Under the pieces are notes generated by a model. That model saw only the letters and a list, made by a program, of their open reading frames with translations. It was not told the origin of the DNA and ran no database searches. A DNA stretch of 64,000 nucleotides from Mucilaginibacter corticis (GTDB taxonomy: Bacteria > Bacteroidota > Bacteroidia > Sphingobacteriales > Sphingobacteriaceae). Shown piece by piece: positions 1 through 9,655 of this stretch (position 1 is its first letter; each line of letters begins with the position of its first letter). Made by a program: the position numbers and the translations under genes. The stretch spans positions 965,597 through 1,029,596 of the forward strand of contig NZ_VLPK01000002.1 in the NCBI RefSeq assembly GCF_007558865.1, given 5' to 3'.

Positions 1-72
1 CTGAATCTGTTGTTGGCCGATCTCAAAGACATCCGCATAAGAAACAACATACAGATTGTCAATCCGCTTTAA
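1..72 (+). CDS. C-terminal end of an unidentified protein (cut by window start)
   Basis: Frame 1 is open from the first base and stops with TAA at 70-72, giving a 23-residue tail that ends in IVNPL. The tail is amphipathic with alternating charged and hydrophobic residues, as at the end of an ordinary globular protein. It lies on the same strand as the two-component system that follows 73 bases later, so it may belong to an upstream gene of the same direction. I do not recognise the family from so short a piece. An open frame of this length could also occur by chance, so the call is tentative. Confidence 0.35.
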   Translation: MNLLLADLKDIRIRNNIQIVNPL

Positions 73-145
73 AATGACTACGAAATATCAATTTTATCTA
101 CAATAAATCTCCAAAATTTAGTCCTATTTTTAGGGAAAAATTCAG

Positions 146-823
146 GTGAAAATACTTATTGTAGAAGACGAACAAGCCTTGCGCGAAAGTATTGAAGACT
201 ACTTTACCGAAGCCGGCAACATCTGTGAAACCGCCAATGATTATGCCTCGGCATTAACTAAAACCAATTTATATCGTTACGATTGTATCTTACTGGATAT
301 TACGTTACCTGGCGGCAACGGCATTAACCTTTTGGAAAATTTAAAGAAAAATAATTACCCGGATGGTGTTTTGATCATTTCTGCCCGGAATTCGCTGGAT
401 GATCGTTTGCTGGGCCTTGATTTGGGTGCTGACGATTACCTGGTTAAGCCCTTTCACTTATCAGAATTGAAATCAAGGGTTACCGCTATTATCCGCCGGA
501 AGTCTTTTAACGGGAGCAACTTACTGAAGTTTAACGAAATTAGTATCGATTTGGCAGGCAAGGAGGTTAAGGTCGGCAAGCGGCTGGTAAAACTTACGCC
601 TAAGGAATACGGTTTACTGCTTTATTTTATCGCTAACCAAGAGAAAGTGGTATCAAAGAATGCAATCGCCGAACATTTATGGGGTGACCGCATCGATATC
701 GCAGATAATTTTAAATTCATTTACTCCCATATTAAAAATACCCGTAAAAAGCTGATGGAAGCCGGCAGCAAAGATTACATTCAGGCAGCTTATGGGACAG
801 GGTATAAATTTTCTGCTAAATGA
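146..823 (+). CDS. OmpR-family DNA-binding response regulator
   Basis: This is a two-domain response regulator of 225 residues. The receiver domain (about 1-118) has the acidic pocket at E7-D8-E9, the phosphoacceptor D51 in CILLD, and the conserved lysine K101 in DYLVKPF. The C-terminal part (about 125-223) is a winged-helix OmpR/PhoB-type domain, with LTPKEYGLL and GTGYKF as landmarks. It starts with GTG. Its last bases overlap the start of the downstream kinase gene, so the two are translationally coupled and form a cognate pair. The four genes that follow on the same strand (receptor, lipoprotein, propeller, phosphatase) are likely targets; this is inferred from position only. Confidence 0.93.
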   Translation: MKILIVEDEQALRESIEDYFTEAGNICETANDYASALTKTNLYRYDCILLDITLPGGNGINLLENLKKNNYPDGVLIISARNSLDDRLLGLDLGADDYLVKPFHLSELKSRVTAIIRRKSFNGSNLLKFNEISIDLAGKEVKVGKRLVKLTPKEYGLLLYFIANQEKVVSKNAIAEHLWGDRIDIADNFKFIYSHIKNTRKKLMEAGSKDYIQAAYGTGYKFSAK

Positions 824-2112
824 AACTTTTCGCGCGGTACAACAGGGTAAACCTGGTCACTAATATTGTACTTATGCTGATAACCGGGTTTGCTTATTAC
901 CAGGCGATCAGTTGGGTATTGACCCGGCAAAAAGATAAAGATCTTCAAAATGAGGAGATGGAGATACTGGAATACGTCAAGTATAACCAGGAACTACCCC
1001 AGGTTTTCGAATCCAAATATTTACAAATAGCATTCAAAATAGTACCAACTAGTTCGGTAAAACGAAAGTTTATAGATACACTGTATTACAAGAAATGGGG
1101 AAAAGATAATCCTAAAAGAAGAATTTATCACACTGACGGAGATTATGAACCGGGTAGGGGGCTGGTAACAGCGGTAATTGCAGGCCACCAATATTATAAA
1201 GTTATAATTGTAGAGTCAAAAGTAGAAACAGAAGATCTGATCCGCATTATTTTCCTGATTACTGCCGGAGTGATTTTACTTTTATTGCTGCTTTTGCTGA
1301 TGACCAGCAGGCTTATCCTTAATCGGCTATGGCGTCCTTTTTACAGTATTATGCATGAATTAAAGCTGTTTAACATTGCCGAGCCCACCGCGATCCCTAA
1401 ACTGGATACAGTTATTGATGAATTTAAAGAAATGAATGCTGTGGTTAGTGAAATGGCTGCTAAAGCCAAACATGATTATCAAACGCTGAAAACATTTACG
1501 GAAAATGCTTCTCATGAATTTAATACGCCGATCGCCATTATAAATTCAAAGCTGGATTCGCTATTGCAAACCGACGCTTTTAACGAAAAGCAAGGTAAAT
1601 TGCTTGATGACCTTTATGAAGGTGTTTCACGGATAAACCGCCTGAACCAATCGTTGCTATTATTGGTTAAAATTGAGAACCGCTTATTGCAGGAGATGCA
1701 GCGGATAGATTTAAAAACACTTATAGAAGAAATGCTTATCCAGTTTGAGGAGATCTACCAGGATAAAGAACTCATTCTTCGCTACCAGTTACATGAAAAA
1801 GAAATTTTTGCCAACAGTTATTTAATAGAGATATTGTTGAGTAACCTGATCACAAATGCTATCCGTCATAATTATACCGGCGGAGAAATGATCCTTGAAT
1901 TGAGTAATGAAAGTTTTAGTATCCGTAATACGGGCGAGTCCCGGGCTTTATCCGGTGATGAAATATTCACCCGCTTCCATAAATCATCAGGTTCTGAAGG
2001 TAGCGGTCTTGGCCTGACCATATGCCGTCAGATCTGTGAAAATTTTGATCTTTCTTTAACATACAATTTCGATTCGCCTTATCACATATTTACGGTTTTA
2101 TTCCCAGCATGA
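820..2112 (+). CDS. Two-component sensor histidine kinase
   Basis: This is a membrane-bound histidine kinase of 430 residues. One transmembrane helix lies at about 12-33 and a second at about 140-168, enclosing a roughly 105-residue periplasmic sensor region with no recognised fold. The dimerisation/phosphoacceptor helix carries H232 in the H-box ASHEFNTP. The ATPase domain shows the N-box (LLSNLITNAIRH), a weak G1 region and a clear G2 box (GSGLGLTIC). The start codon overlaps the regulator gene by four bases (ATGA). The domain order is typical of a classical HisKA/HATPase_c sensor. The signal sensed is unknown. Confidence 0.92.
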   Translation: MKLFARYNRVNLVTNIVLMLITGFAYYQAISWVLTRQKDKDLQNEEMEILEYVKYNQELPQVFESKYLQIAFKIVPTSSVKRKFIDTLYYKKWGKDNPKRRIYHTDGDYEPGRGLVTAVIAGHQYYKVIIVESKVETEDLIRIIFLITAGVILLLLLLLLMTSRLILNRLWRPFYSIMHELKLFNIAEPTAIPKLDTVIDEFKEMNAVVSEMAAKAKHDYQTLKTFTENASHEFNTPIAIINSKLDSLLQTDAFNEKQGKLLDDLYEGVSRINRLNQSLLLLVKIENRLLQEMQRIDLKTLIEEMLIQFEEIYQDKELILRYQLHEKEIFANSYLIEILLSNLITNAIRHNYTGGEMILELSNESFSIRNTGESRALSGDEIFTRFHKSSGSEGSGLGLTICRQICENFDLSLTYNFDSPYHIFTVLFPA

Positions 2113-2278
2113 ACTTTAAGTTATTGTTAATTTAAACTGATCTAAGAGAATCAAATATTAAAGTTAATGCCCTGATTATTAATTAAATATTACTAAACAA
2201 TTAAGCGTTGGATTATGGGCATTTAATCCAACTTTCCTCCAATATTCGCAGTGTTTTTTGCCTGTATATACAGAAAAT

Positions 2279-4996
2279 ATGGTCAAAAAACTTTACTTAT
2301 TCTTATTCTTCCTGCTTTTTACCGTATTGGCCTATGCCCAAAATGCTACACTCAAAGGTCAACTTACCGATAGGGCAACTCATGAGGCTTTACCCGGGGC
2401 AGTTATCCATTTTGACGATTTTAACAATGCTGTAGTAGCCGATGAAAAAGGCAATTATACCTTCACCAACGTTGCACCCGGAGAATATAAGGTTAAAGTC
2501 AAGTTTATCGGTTACGAAAGTTTTGAAAAGAAAATTAAATTAAGCGCAGGGCAGGTATTAATACTGGATATTCAGCTGGATGCTAAAAATAATAATTTAG
2601 AAGCTGTCAATATATACGATAGACTTCCTAACGGAACAGAAGAAGCAGCACGTGATAATGAAAAAAATTCAAACAATATAAAAAACGTTATAAGTGCAAA
2701 AGCTATCGAAAAATCACCGGATATCAATGCGGCCAATGTACTGCAGCGTATGTCAGGTGTTACCATACAGCGTAACGCAGGTGGCGATGATGCCTATGCC
2801 ATTATAAGAGGGCTTGAACCACGGTATAACAATACACTTATAAACGGTGTGAAAATAGCGAGCCCGTCAAATAAAACCAGGCTGGTATCCTTGAGTGTTG
2901 TGCCGTCAGATTTGCTGGACAGGATAGAGGTTGATAAAACTCTTTTGCCTGATATGGAAGGGGATGCTATCGGCGGTACCGTTAACATGATTTTTAAGGA
3001 TGCGCCTGATAAAAGGTTAATCTCGGCAACGGGCTCGGTGGGATACAATCAAATATTTATTGACCGCAAATTTTTAAAGTTCTCTTCGGCTGATATAAAA
3101 AAGTACAGCCCGTCAGAGGCTAATGGCCCGTCTTATGTCGCCCAGCCAAATGACTTTACAAGATCAAACCTGGATTTTAAAAATGTCAACCCTCCGCCTG
3201 CCAGTACCTTCTCAGTAAGCTATGGCGAGCGTTTCCTTAAAAATAAGCTTGGTTTTATTATAGGTAACAGCTTTCAGAATTTATATTTTGGGTCAAATAC
3301 CGAAGGTAATGACGGTAATGCAAACCCTAATGACCCAGACCACAGGCCCCGTATTAATGATATTACTAATCGCAGTATTTCAAGTCATCAGTTATTAAAT
3401 AACCTGATCACCCACCTGGATTACAAGATCAATGATAAAAATAAGATCATGCTTGATAACGTATTGCTGTACTCGCGGCTTGAAGAAGCTTCGGTATCCG
3501 CAGATACTTCAATAACAGGCGGCAATGGCGGCAGGTCTGTTCCGGGTTCGGGCCCGGTAAGCAGCGTTTATCAATCAACACTAAGCAATCAGATTATTGA
3601 AAATTTAAAATTATCCGGTGAGCATATCTTAAATACACATTTCAAATTTAATTGGTATGGTGCATTTTCTGATGCTTATGTAAGAACTCCGGATCAGGCT
3701 GATATAAATACCAATATATTGATCACCTATGATCCGGTTTCGGGCAAGTTTAACAAAAGCCCTGATTACTTTGACGACATCAGCCGGGTTTGGGCACATA
3801 ATGAGGACAAGGATTTTGATGGCGCCGGCAACCTGACTTATAAAACGAACTTCAATGATATAAAACTTGAATTAAAAGCAGGTGGACTATACCGGCATAA
3901 AACCAGGTATAATTATGAAGACCAATATACCTTACGCCCCGTAGCTAATGATAATGGCGGTAAACCAATCTTTACTGACATCAACGCTGCCAACTGGAAT
4001 GTATATAACCCATATGGCGCAGGCGAGTTTAATATTAACAACTACAACGCTTTTGAAAATATCACAGCGTATTACGGTGAATTTAAAATAACCTTTTCAC
4101 AACTTGATGTTTTTGGAGGTGTCAGGTCAGAAACCACGTCGCAGGGGTATCACGTAAGGCAGGATATCACCAATGCATCAGATGTAAATAAAAATTATAC
4201 GGACATTCTGCCCAGCATTACGCTAAAATATAAACTAAACGAGAAAACTAATCTGAGATTTGCCTATTTCGCTTCTTTGGCCCGCCCTGCTTATTTTGAA
4301 TTGGTGCCTACAGTGCCGCCAAGTACCGGAGGCTCAGCTGTTGAAGGTAACCCGGCTCTAAACCACACAACCGCTAATAATTATGATTTAAGGTATGAAC
4401 TTTTTCCACGGGCTGACGAGTTGTTTTTTATTGGGGCTTATTACAAACAATTAACTAATCCTATTGAATATGCCTACGGAGGAAGTAGTGGTCCGAATAC
4501 GGTTTATAAACCTATAAATTCTGCCTCGGCTAAAGTAGCAGGTTTTGAGATTGCTTACACAAGGTTTTTTGGCAATATTGGGTTAAGTGGTAATTACGCC
4601 TATAATTATTCAGACGTAAATGCTTCAAAGATTGACAGAAACAACCCTCAATTTCATATCCTTGAACACAGGATGCTTACTGGCGCGTCTGTGCATGATC
4701 TTAATGCAAGTTTATTATATAGAAATAAAGCCGCAGGCTTAAACGTACAAATAGCCTATCAATACTTAGGTAAAACCCTGGTAGGTGTTTATCCTGATAA
4801 TGGGGATAATTACATCCAACAGCCATTATCAACCTTGGCATTTTCTGCTGATAAAGCCGCAGGTAAACATTTCACTGTATTCACCAAGCTTAATAATCTT
4901 TTAAATACACACACAACAGTTGTTCTGCACAACTTTCAAAACGGCAATGAAGTAACCAAGGCCACTTATCTTTTAGGCCTGCGCTATAACTATTAA
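2279..4996 (+). CDS. TonB-dependent outer-membrane receptor
   Basis: This is an outer-membrane active transporter of about 905 residues. An N-terminal signal peptide (KKLYLFLFFLLF..AYAQ) is followed by a carboxypeptidase-regulatory-like beta-sandwich extension (about 20-105, with GQLTDRATHEALPGA and the FIGYE motif), a plug domain (about 125-235, with VLQRMSGVTIQ and IRGLEPRYNNTLING) and a long beta-barrel ending in aromatic YNY. I chose the ATG at 2279 over an upstream TTG because it places the signal peptide at the N-terminus. It is the first gene of a tight four-gene run and has no SusD partner, unlike polysaccharide utilisation loci. The substrate is unknown; the phosphatase two genes on suggests a phosphorylated or metal-bound nutrient, which is inference. 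Confidence 0.93.
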   Translation: MVKKLYLFLFFLLFTVLAYAQNATLKGQLTDRATHEALPGAVIHFDDFNNAVVADEKGNYTFTNVAPGEYKVKVKFIGYESFEKKIKLSAGQVLILDIQLDAKNNNLEAVNIYDRLPNGTEEAARDNEKNSNNIKNVISAKAIEKSPDINAANVLQRMSGVTIQRNAGGDDAYAIIRGLEPRYNNTLINGVKIASPSNKTRLVSLSVVPSDLLDRIEVDKTLLPDMEGDAIGGTVNMIFKDAPDKRLISATGSVGYNQIFIDRKFLKFSSADIKKYSPSEANGPSYVAQPNDFTRSNLDFKNVNPPPASTFSVSYGERFLKNKLGFIIGNSFQNLYFGSNTEGNDGNANPNDPDHRPRINDITNRSISSHQLLNNLITHLDYKINDKNKIMLDNVLLYSRLEEASVSADTSITGGNGGRSVPGSGPVSSVYQSTLSNQIIENLKLSGEHILNTHFKFNWYGAFSDAYVRTPDQADINTNILITYDPVSGKFNKSPDYFDDISRVWAHNEDKDFDGAGNLTYKTNFNDIKLELKAGGLYRHKTRYNYEDQYTLRPVANDNGGKPIFTDINAANWNVYNPYGAGEFNINNYNAFENITAYYGEFKITFSQLDVFGGVRSETTSQGYHVRQDITNASDVNKNYTDILPSITLKYKLNEKTNLRFAYFASLARPAYFELVPTVPPSTGGSAVEGNPALNHTTANNYDLRYELFPRADELFFIGAYYKQLTNPIEYAYGGSSGPNTVYKPINSASAKVAGFEIAYTRFFGNIGLSGNYAYNYSDVNASKIDRNNPQFHILEHRMLTGASVHDLNASLLYRNKAAGLNVQIAYQYLGKTLVGVYPDNGDNYIQQPLSTLAFSADKAAGKHFTVFTKLNNLLNTHTTVVLHNFQNGNEVTKATYLLGLRYNY

Positions 4997-5020
4997 TTAT
5001 TTAAACAAACTATTATTGAT

Positions 5021-6232
5021 ATGAAAACCAATCAAATCTCCTTTTGGATAGCCGCTATAGCATTAGCAGGCACCATCGCATCGTGCTCAAAAAAAGAGGC
5101 CACAAACCTTAAGTCGCCTGTAATACCGCCATCGCACCCCATTAGCTCAGACACTATTGGCAGCTTTGAAAAAGGTACGTTATTATCCGGCAAAACTTAT
5201 ACAATGAACCATGATGTTTATGTTAAAGCAGGCGATACGCTTTTGGCTCAGCCGGGTGCTAATATTATTGTAAAGAATAATTCGCAATTTAAAATACAAG
5301 GCGTATTTCAGTCTTTAGGTACTCAGACCAGCCCGATAACTTTTGATTCTGATACACATCAGCCAGGCACCTGGGGCGGTTTTGCCTGTGATAGTGCAAA
5401 AGCGGTGACAATTTTATGGACCAAGGTATTAAACACAGGAGGCCCTGATAATACAGGTGGCGCCCGCAGAACGTTAGTGGTTAGTAAACCCATTAAAGTT
5501 GATATTGAAGATAGCTGGTTTGCAAATGGACAGGATGACGGAATTGGCCTGTTTGGCGGTGCGCAGGTGACTGTATTGAGAAATACGATACAAAGTGGCG
5601 GCAGCAGTGACGGTGAAGCAATAAATTTAAAAACGGGTACTACCGGTACCGTTGCTTATAACGTAATATTTAACCAGGCCGGAACAGGTGTAAAGCTGGA
5701 GACTGCTAAAGTAGTTACAACAGCAGAAACGAACGTTGACGTATACAATAATACAATTGTATCATGTGGATGGAGAAGAGGGTCTGCTGAACCGGGCAGA
5801 GGTGTATCTGCGGGTGTAAGTGCAAAAGGGAATATTTATAATAATATCATTGTAAACTGTTACCATGGGATTGAAATATTTCAGGATGCAGATGTTGCTA
5901 ATGTAAAATATGGTAATAACCTTTTCTACGCTACTGCCGATACTCAGGTAGACAATACTGCACCGCCTGCAATCACTGTGGATATAAGAGCCGGTTTTTA
6001 TCCGTCAGATGCTGCTGGTAAGCCACAGCCAAGTGATATTATTTCAACAAGTATAGCAACAGGAAACCCTATGTTTACCAGTTTTGATGGCGCTTTGTTA
6101 TTGCCAAACGGTGCACCAAATACAAACGATTTTCATTTAAAAAGCGGCTCACCGGCAATTGGTAAAGGTAATGCTACCTACAATGCCGATATGGGTGCAT
6201 ACACTTCTGACGGCAAAGGCAACAAACACTAA
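5021..6232 (+). CDS. Right-handed parallel beta-helix repeat lipoprotein
   Basis: The 403-residue product begins with a lipoprotein signal peptide whose lipobox is IASC (Cys at about 22) followed by SKK, so it should be anchored in a membrane, probably the outer one. The body holds recurring short beta-strand repeats with Asn- and Gly-rich turns (YNNTIVSC, YNNIIVNC), as in pectate-lyase-like right-handed beta-helices. No lyase catalytic residues could be assigned, so substrate binding is as likely as catalysis. It starts 24 bases after the receptor gene and is surely in the same operon. A surface accessory protein for the receptor is the simplest reading. Confidence 0.82.
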   Translation: MKTNQISFWIAAIALAGTIASCSKKEATNLKSPVIPPSHPISSDTIGSFEKGTLLSGKTYTMNHDVYVKAGDTLLAQPGANIIVKNNSQFKIQGVFQSLGTQTSPITFDSDTHQPGTWGGFACDSAKAVTILWTKVLNTGGPDNTGGARRTLVVSKPIKVDIEDSWFANGQDDGIGLFGGAQVTVLRNTIQSGGSSDGEAINLKTGTTGTVAYNVIFNQAGTGVKLETAKVVTTAETNVDVYNNTIVSCGWRRGSAEPGRGVSAGVSAKGNIYNNIIVNCYHGIEIFQDADVANVKYGNNLFYATADTQVDNTAPPAITVDIRAGFYPSDAAGKPQPSDIISTSIATGNPMFTSFDGALLLPNGAPNTNDFHLKSGSPAIGKGNATYNADMGAYTSDGKGNKH

Positions 6233-6304
6233 TTAATTATACAAATAATGAGCAGGAATTTGTGTAAACAGATCCCTGCTTATTTATATTCTGATCTTAT
6301 GACT

Positions 6305-7309
6305 ATGAAAAAAACGATCCTGTTGCTCCTTTGCACGATAGCGCTGTTTTGCAGCGCATTTAACGCATCGGCACAAAAATATGTATTAGAAAAAACGATT
6401 TCACTACCGGGCGATGGTGGTAATGATTATGTTTTTATAGACCAGGCGGCCAAGCGCCTTTATGCGTCACACGGCACTGCAGTAAATGTGGTTGATCTGG
6501 CTACCGAAAAAGTGATCGGTATCATCAGCGGCATGAAAGGTGTGCATGGTATTGCAGTTGTAAGCGATCTGAATAAAGGTTTTATTACCGATGGCAAAGC
6601 AAACGCCGTGGTTGCTTTTGACACTAATACCTTACAGGTTATAAAAACCATTACCATTACCGGTAAAGGGCCGGACGGTATTATTTATGACCCGTTCTCT
6701 AAAAAAATATTCGCTTTTGAAGGCGACAGCAATGCCGCTGTGGTTGTGGACCCGCAAAGTTTAACACAGGCAGGGACTGTAGATTTAGGCGGAGCGCCTG
6801 AATTTGCAGTTAGTGACGGCAAAGGAATGATATACAACAACCTTGAGGATAAAAGCAAACTAGCAGTTATTGATACCAAGGCCTTAAAAATGGTTAAAAG
6901 TTTTCCGCTTAACCCTTGCGGCGGCCCTACTGGTATAGCCATTGACATATCCGGCCAACGTTTGTTTACGGTATGCCGCGAAAATAAAGGCATGAGTGTG
7001 ATCGATATTGCTTCAGGCAAAGTGGTACAAACTCTTCCTATCGGATCAGGTGTTGACGCTGTAGTGTATGATGCCGTAAACAAGTTGATCATCGCATCTA
7101 ATGGTGATGGTACCGCTAACGTTTTTAGACTAAATGGGCCTGATGCTTACACAGCTTTACAAACCATCACCACGCAATATCATGCCAAAACTATGGCATT
7201 GGACGCGGCTACGCATAAGATCTATTTCCCGGTATCTGACTATAAAGAAGGAACAAAAACTCAGCTGCCAAATTCATTTAAATTATTGGTTTATCAATTA
7301 AAAAATTAA
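6305..7309 (+). CDS. YncE-family secreted beta-propeller protein
   Basis: The product of about 334 residues has a typical Sec signal peptide (MKKTILLLLC..NASAQ) and then repeated propeller blades, with recurring VVD, VIDT and IDIASGKVVQTLPI blade cores like the YVTN/YncE family. I chose the ATG at 6305; an in-frame ATG at 6299 and one at 6248 are possible, but the latter would put 19 polar residues before the signal peptide. YncE-like proteins are periplasmic propellers of mostly unknown function, often next to TonB-dependent receptors. Here it lies between the beta-helix lipoprotein and the phosphatase, with only four bases to the latter. Confidence 0.85.
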   Translation: MKKTILLLLCTIALFCSAFNASAQKYVLEKTISLPGDGGNDYVFIDQAAKRLYASHGTAVNVVDLATEKVIGIISGMKGVHGIAVVSDLNKGFITDGKANAVVAFDTNTLQVIKTITITGKGPDGIIYDPFSKKIFAFEGDSNAAVVVDPQSLTQAGTVDLGGAPEFAVSDGKGMIYNNLEDKSKLAVIDTKALKMVKSFPLNPCGGPTGIAIDISGQRLFTVCRENKGMSVIDIASGKVVQTLPIGSGVDAVVYDAVNKLIIASNGDGTANVFRLNGPDAYTALQTITTQYHAKTMALDAATHKIYFPVSDYKEGTKTQLPNSFKLLVYQLKN

Positions 7310-7313
7310 GATT

Positions 7314-8330
7314 ATGGAGCGCAGAGACTTTGTAAAAAATACAGCGCTTGCTGCCCTGGGTGCCTCATTTATTGGCCCCGCGGCAGCTTTCGCAGATGAA
7401 AAAGTGACCTACCTGGATAGTAAAGATCTAACCTTATTACCAAAGGTAAAAGATGATTTTGCCTTGCATTTTATAGCATTGGGAGACTGGGGCAGAAATG
7501 GAGAATACGATCAGTTAGAAGTAGCCAAACAGATGGGCCAGTGGGCTACAGATCATCCCAATAACTTTGTAATATCTTGTGGAGATAATTTTTACCCATC
7601 TGGGGTGATAAGCGAAGAAGACCCGTTATTCAATTATTCTTTTGAAAATATTTATACAGCCCATTCGCTGCAATGCGACTGGCATATTGTGGTAGGTAAT
7701 CATGACCATCACACAGATGTAGATGCACAGATCCGTTACAGCAAGATCAGCCGTCGCTGGAAAATGCCGGCACGTTATTATTCAAAAGAAGTGAACCTGA
7801 ACAAGGATGTTGACAAAGAGATCAAAAGCCCTGAAAAAGTTAAAAGCAACGATAAAGTGCTTTTTGTAATGATGGATACAGATCCTTTTCAGCATGAAGA
7901 TCAGGCCGATTATGTTGCCAAACAAATGGCCTGGTTAAATGAAACACTGGCTGCTGCATCTGCTGATGTTAAGTGGAAAATTGTTGTGGGCCATCATCCT
8001 TTTTACACCGTAGGACCCCGTATTGTAAATATTGAAACTTTGACGATGCGAAAAGCCCTTACCAAAACTTTCGAGGATCATAAAGTTGATGTTTACCTGT
8101 CAGGACATGAACACTCACTCCAGCATCTTAAGGGCGAAGGGCATACCCATCAAATCATTTCAGGTGCGGGTTCTGAATTAACCAAAGTGACCGAAGGGGC
8201 AGCTTTCAGCCGTTTTGCCGCCTCAGCACACGGATTCATGTATTTTTCAATAGACTCGGCCAGGCTGAACATAAAAGCAGTGGACCTTACAGGTAAAGTA
8301 TTATATGAGACAGAACTGAAAAATGTGTAG
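7314..8330 (+). CDS. Purple-acid-phosphatase-like metallophosphoesterase with Tat-like signal
   Basis: This 338-residue calcineurin-like phosphoesterase has all five metal-binding blocks in order: GDWG (D58), GDNFY (D91, N92, Y94), GNHDH (N129, H130), a GHHPFY block and SGHEH. The GDWG and GDNFYPSGV blocks with a conserved Tyr resemble the tartrate-resistant (ACP5-type) purple acid phosphatases more than generic phosphodiesterases. The N-terminus MERRDFVKN followed by an Ala-rich hydrophobic stretch looks like a twin-arginine signal, in line with cytoplasmic metal loading before export. It is the last gene of the run, four bases after the YncE-like gene. Phosphomonoesterase activity is expected from the family; the true substrate is unknown. 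Confidence 0.88.
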   Translation: MERRDFVKNTALAALGASFIGPAAAFADEKVTYLDSKDLTLLPKVKDDFALHFIALGDWGRNGEYDQLEVAKQMGQWATDHPNNFVISCGDNFYPSGVISEEDPLFNYSFENIYTAHSLQCDWHIVVGNHDHHTDVDAQIRYSKISRRWKMPARYYSKEVNLNKDVDKEIKSPEKVKSNDKVLFVMMDTDPFQHEDQADYVAKQMAWLNETLAAASADVKWKIVVGHHPFYTVGPRIVNIETLTMRKALTKTFEDHKVDVYLSGHEHSLQHLKGEGHTHQIISGAGSELTKVTEGAAFSRFAASAHGFMYFSIDSARLNIKAVDLTGKVLYETELKNV

Positions 8331-8557
8331 CATACAAAACCAAATCCGAGAAATAAAAGCAGGGGTAAAAGAATGGTCAAAAGTGATGAAAGAGATGCAA
8401 AAAGACTCCGCTTATTTTTGCAAAGTACGGAAAATTAATGGAGATAAGTTATGATGATTTGCCAAGAATAATGACCCGCATGATTAAAGCTTATCGCACA
8501 TTTCTTATCCGTTAAATTCGCGATAAAAAGCGGGTTTGTCCCGGACGTAAAAGTTTT

Positions 8558-9649
8558 TTATTTCGCATTATCGTGCTGCTGAGTGATGTTCAACTCCCCG
8601 GAAAGCCTTTTCTGCGGGAGGCTGCCCGGCATCTTTTCCCGGATAAATTTTACCAGGTTCTCCCGGACGTAGCAGCGCAGGTCGAATGCCTGCGAAGAAT
8701 TGCGGGCGCTCACCAATGCCCTGATCTCCATGGTTTGTTCCTTAACATCGGTTACCTGCAGAATGCCCACTCTTTTGTCCCAGAGCTCATTCAGTTCAAG
8801 CAGCCTTTTCAGCTCCGCCCGTAATTCATCAACAGGCAAGGAGTAATCCGCGTAGATAAACACGGTGCCCAGAATTTCAGAGGTGGTCCTGGTCCAGTTC
8901 TGGAAAGGTTTTTCAATAAAGTAATTGATGGGCAGGATCAGCCGGCGCTGGTCCCAGATGTTCAAGACCACATAAGTCAGCGTAATATCTTCGACACGAC
9001 CCCATTCCCCCTCAACCACCAGCACATCATCGATCCGGATAGGTTGGGTAAAGGCGATCTGGAACCCTGCCAGGAAATTGGCGAGCGATTTTTGCGCGGC
9101 GAAACCGATAATAATACTGCCGATGCCTACGCCCGTTAACAAACCGGCGCCTATCTTCCTGACGTTGTCAAAACTCAGCAGGATGATCGAAATGGTTACC
9201 AGCACGATGAAAACGACAATGACCTTACGGATAAATTGCAGTTGCGTACGGATCTTGCGCTCCTTCAGGTTATCTGCCTTGTTCAGGTCATAAGTATGGT
9301 AAACATAATCCTCGAAGGTTTTAATCGCGCTGATCAGCAAAGAAGCAAACGAGATGATCAGTAAGATCTCTACGGTCCGGTCTACGATCCCCGCGTAGCG
9401 TTTGTTCAGTTCCATCGAAGGGACCAGCAGGTTCAGCAGGAACAGCGGTACGAAATGGTTCAGCGCCGGGCCGATATGGGTCAGCACCGATTTGAAAAAA
9501 GAATAATCTGCGGTCCTTTTATAAAAATGGAGCAAAGAAGTGATCAGGAGTTTGATCAGAAAACCGGTGAGCAGCGCCGCGCCCAGCACACAAAGGTTCC
9601 AGGCCCAGGGCTGTAACTGATCTGACCATACTTCAATTTGATCTTTCAT
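8558..9649 (-). CDS. MscS-type mechanosensitive ion channel
   Basis: This is a small-conductance mechanosensitive channel of 363 residues. About four hydrophobic segments come first, the last being a Gly/Ala-rich pore helix (GAGLLTGVGIGSIIIGFAAQKSL), then the MscS beta domain with IAFTQPIRIDDVL and a GxxGRVEDITL motif, and a C-terminal cytoplasmic domain. Such channels release solutes on hypo-osmotic shock. The start lies six bases after the stop of the GH15 gene on the same strand, so the two are co-transcribed. Its place opposite a trehalose-synthesis operon supports a role in osmotic balance. Confidence 0.92.
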   Translation of the reverse strand: MKDQIEVWSDQLQPWAWNLCVLGAALLTGFLIKLLITSLLHFYKRTADYSFFKSVLTHIGPALNHFVPLFLLNLLVPSMELNKRYAGIVDRTVEILLIISFASLLISAIKTFEDYVYHTYDLNKADNLKERKIRTQLQFIRKVIVVFIVLVTISIILLSFDNVRKIGAGLLTGVGIGSIIIGFAAQKSLANFLAGFQIAFTQPIRIDDVLVVEGEWGRVEDITLTYVVLNIWDQRRLILPINYFIEKPFQNWTRTTSEILGTVFIYADYSLPVDELRAELKRLLELNELWDKRVGILQVTDVKEQTMEIRALVSARNSSQAFDLRCYVRENLVKFIREKMPGSLPQKRLSGELNITQQHDNAK

Positions 9650-9655
9650 AAGCGC

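Noticed and set aside
2208..2435. 75-codon plus-strand frame before the TonB receptor
   Set aside because: It overlaps the receptor signal peptide in another frame and has no protein-like features.
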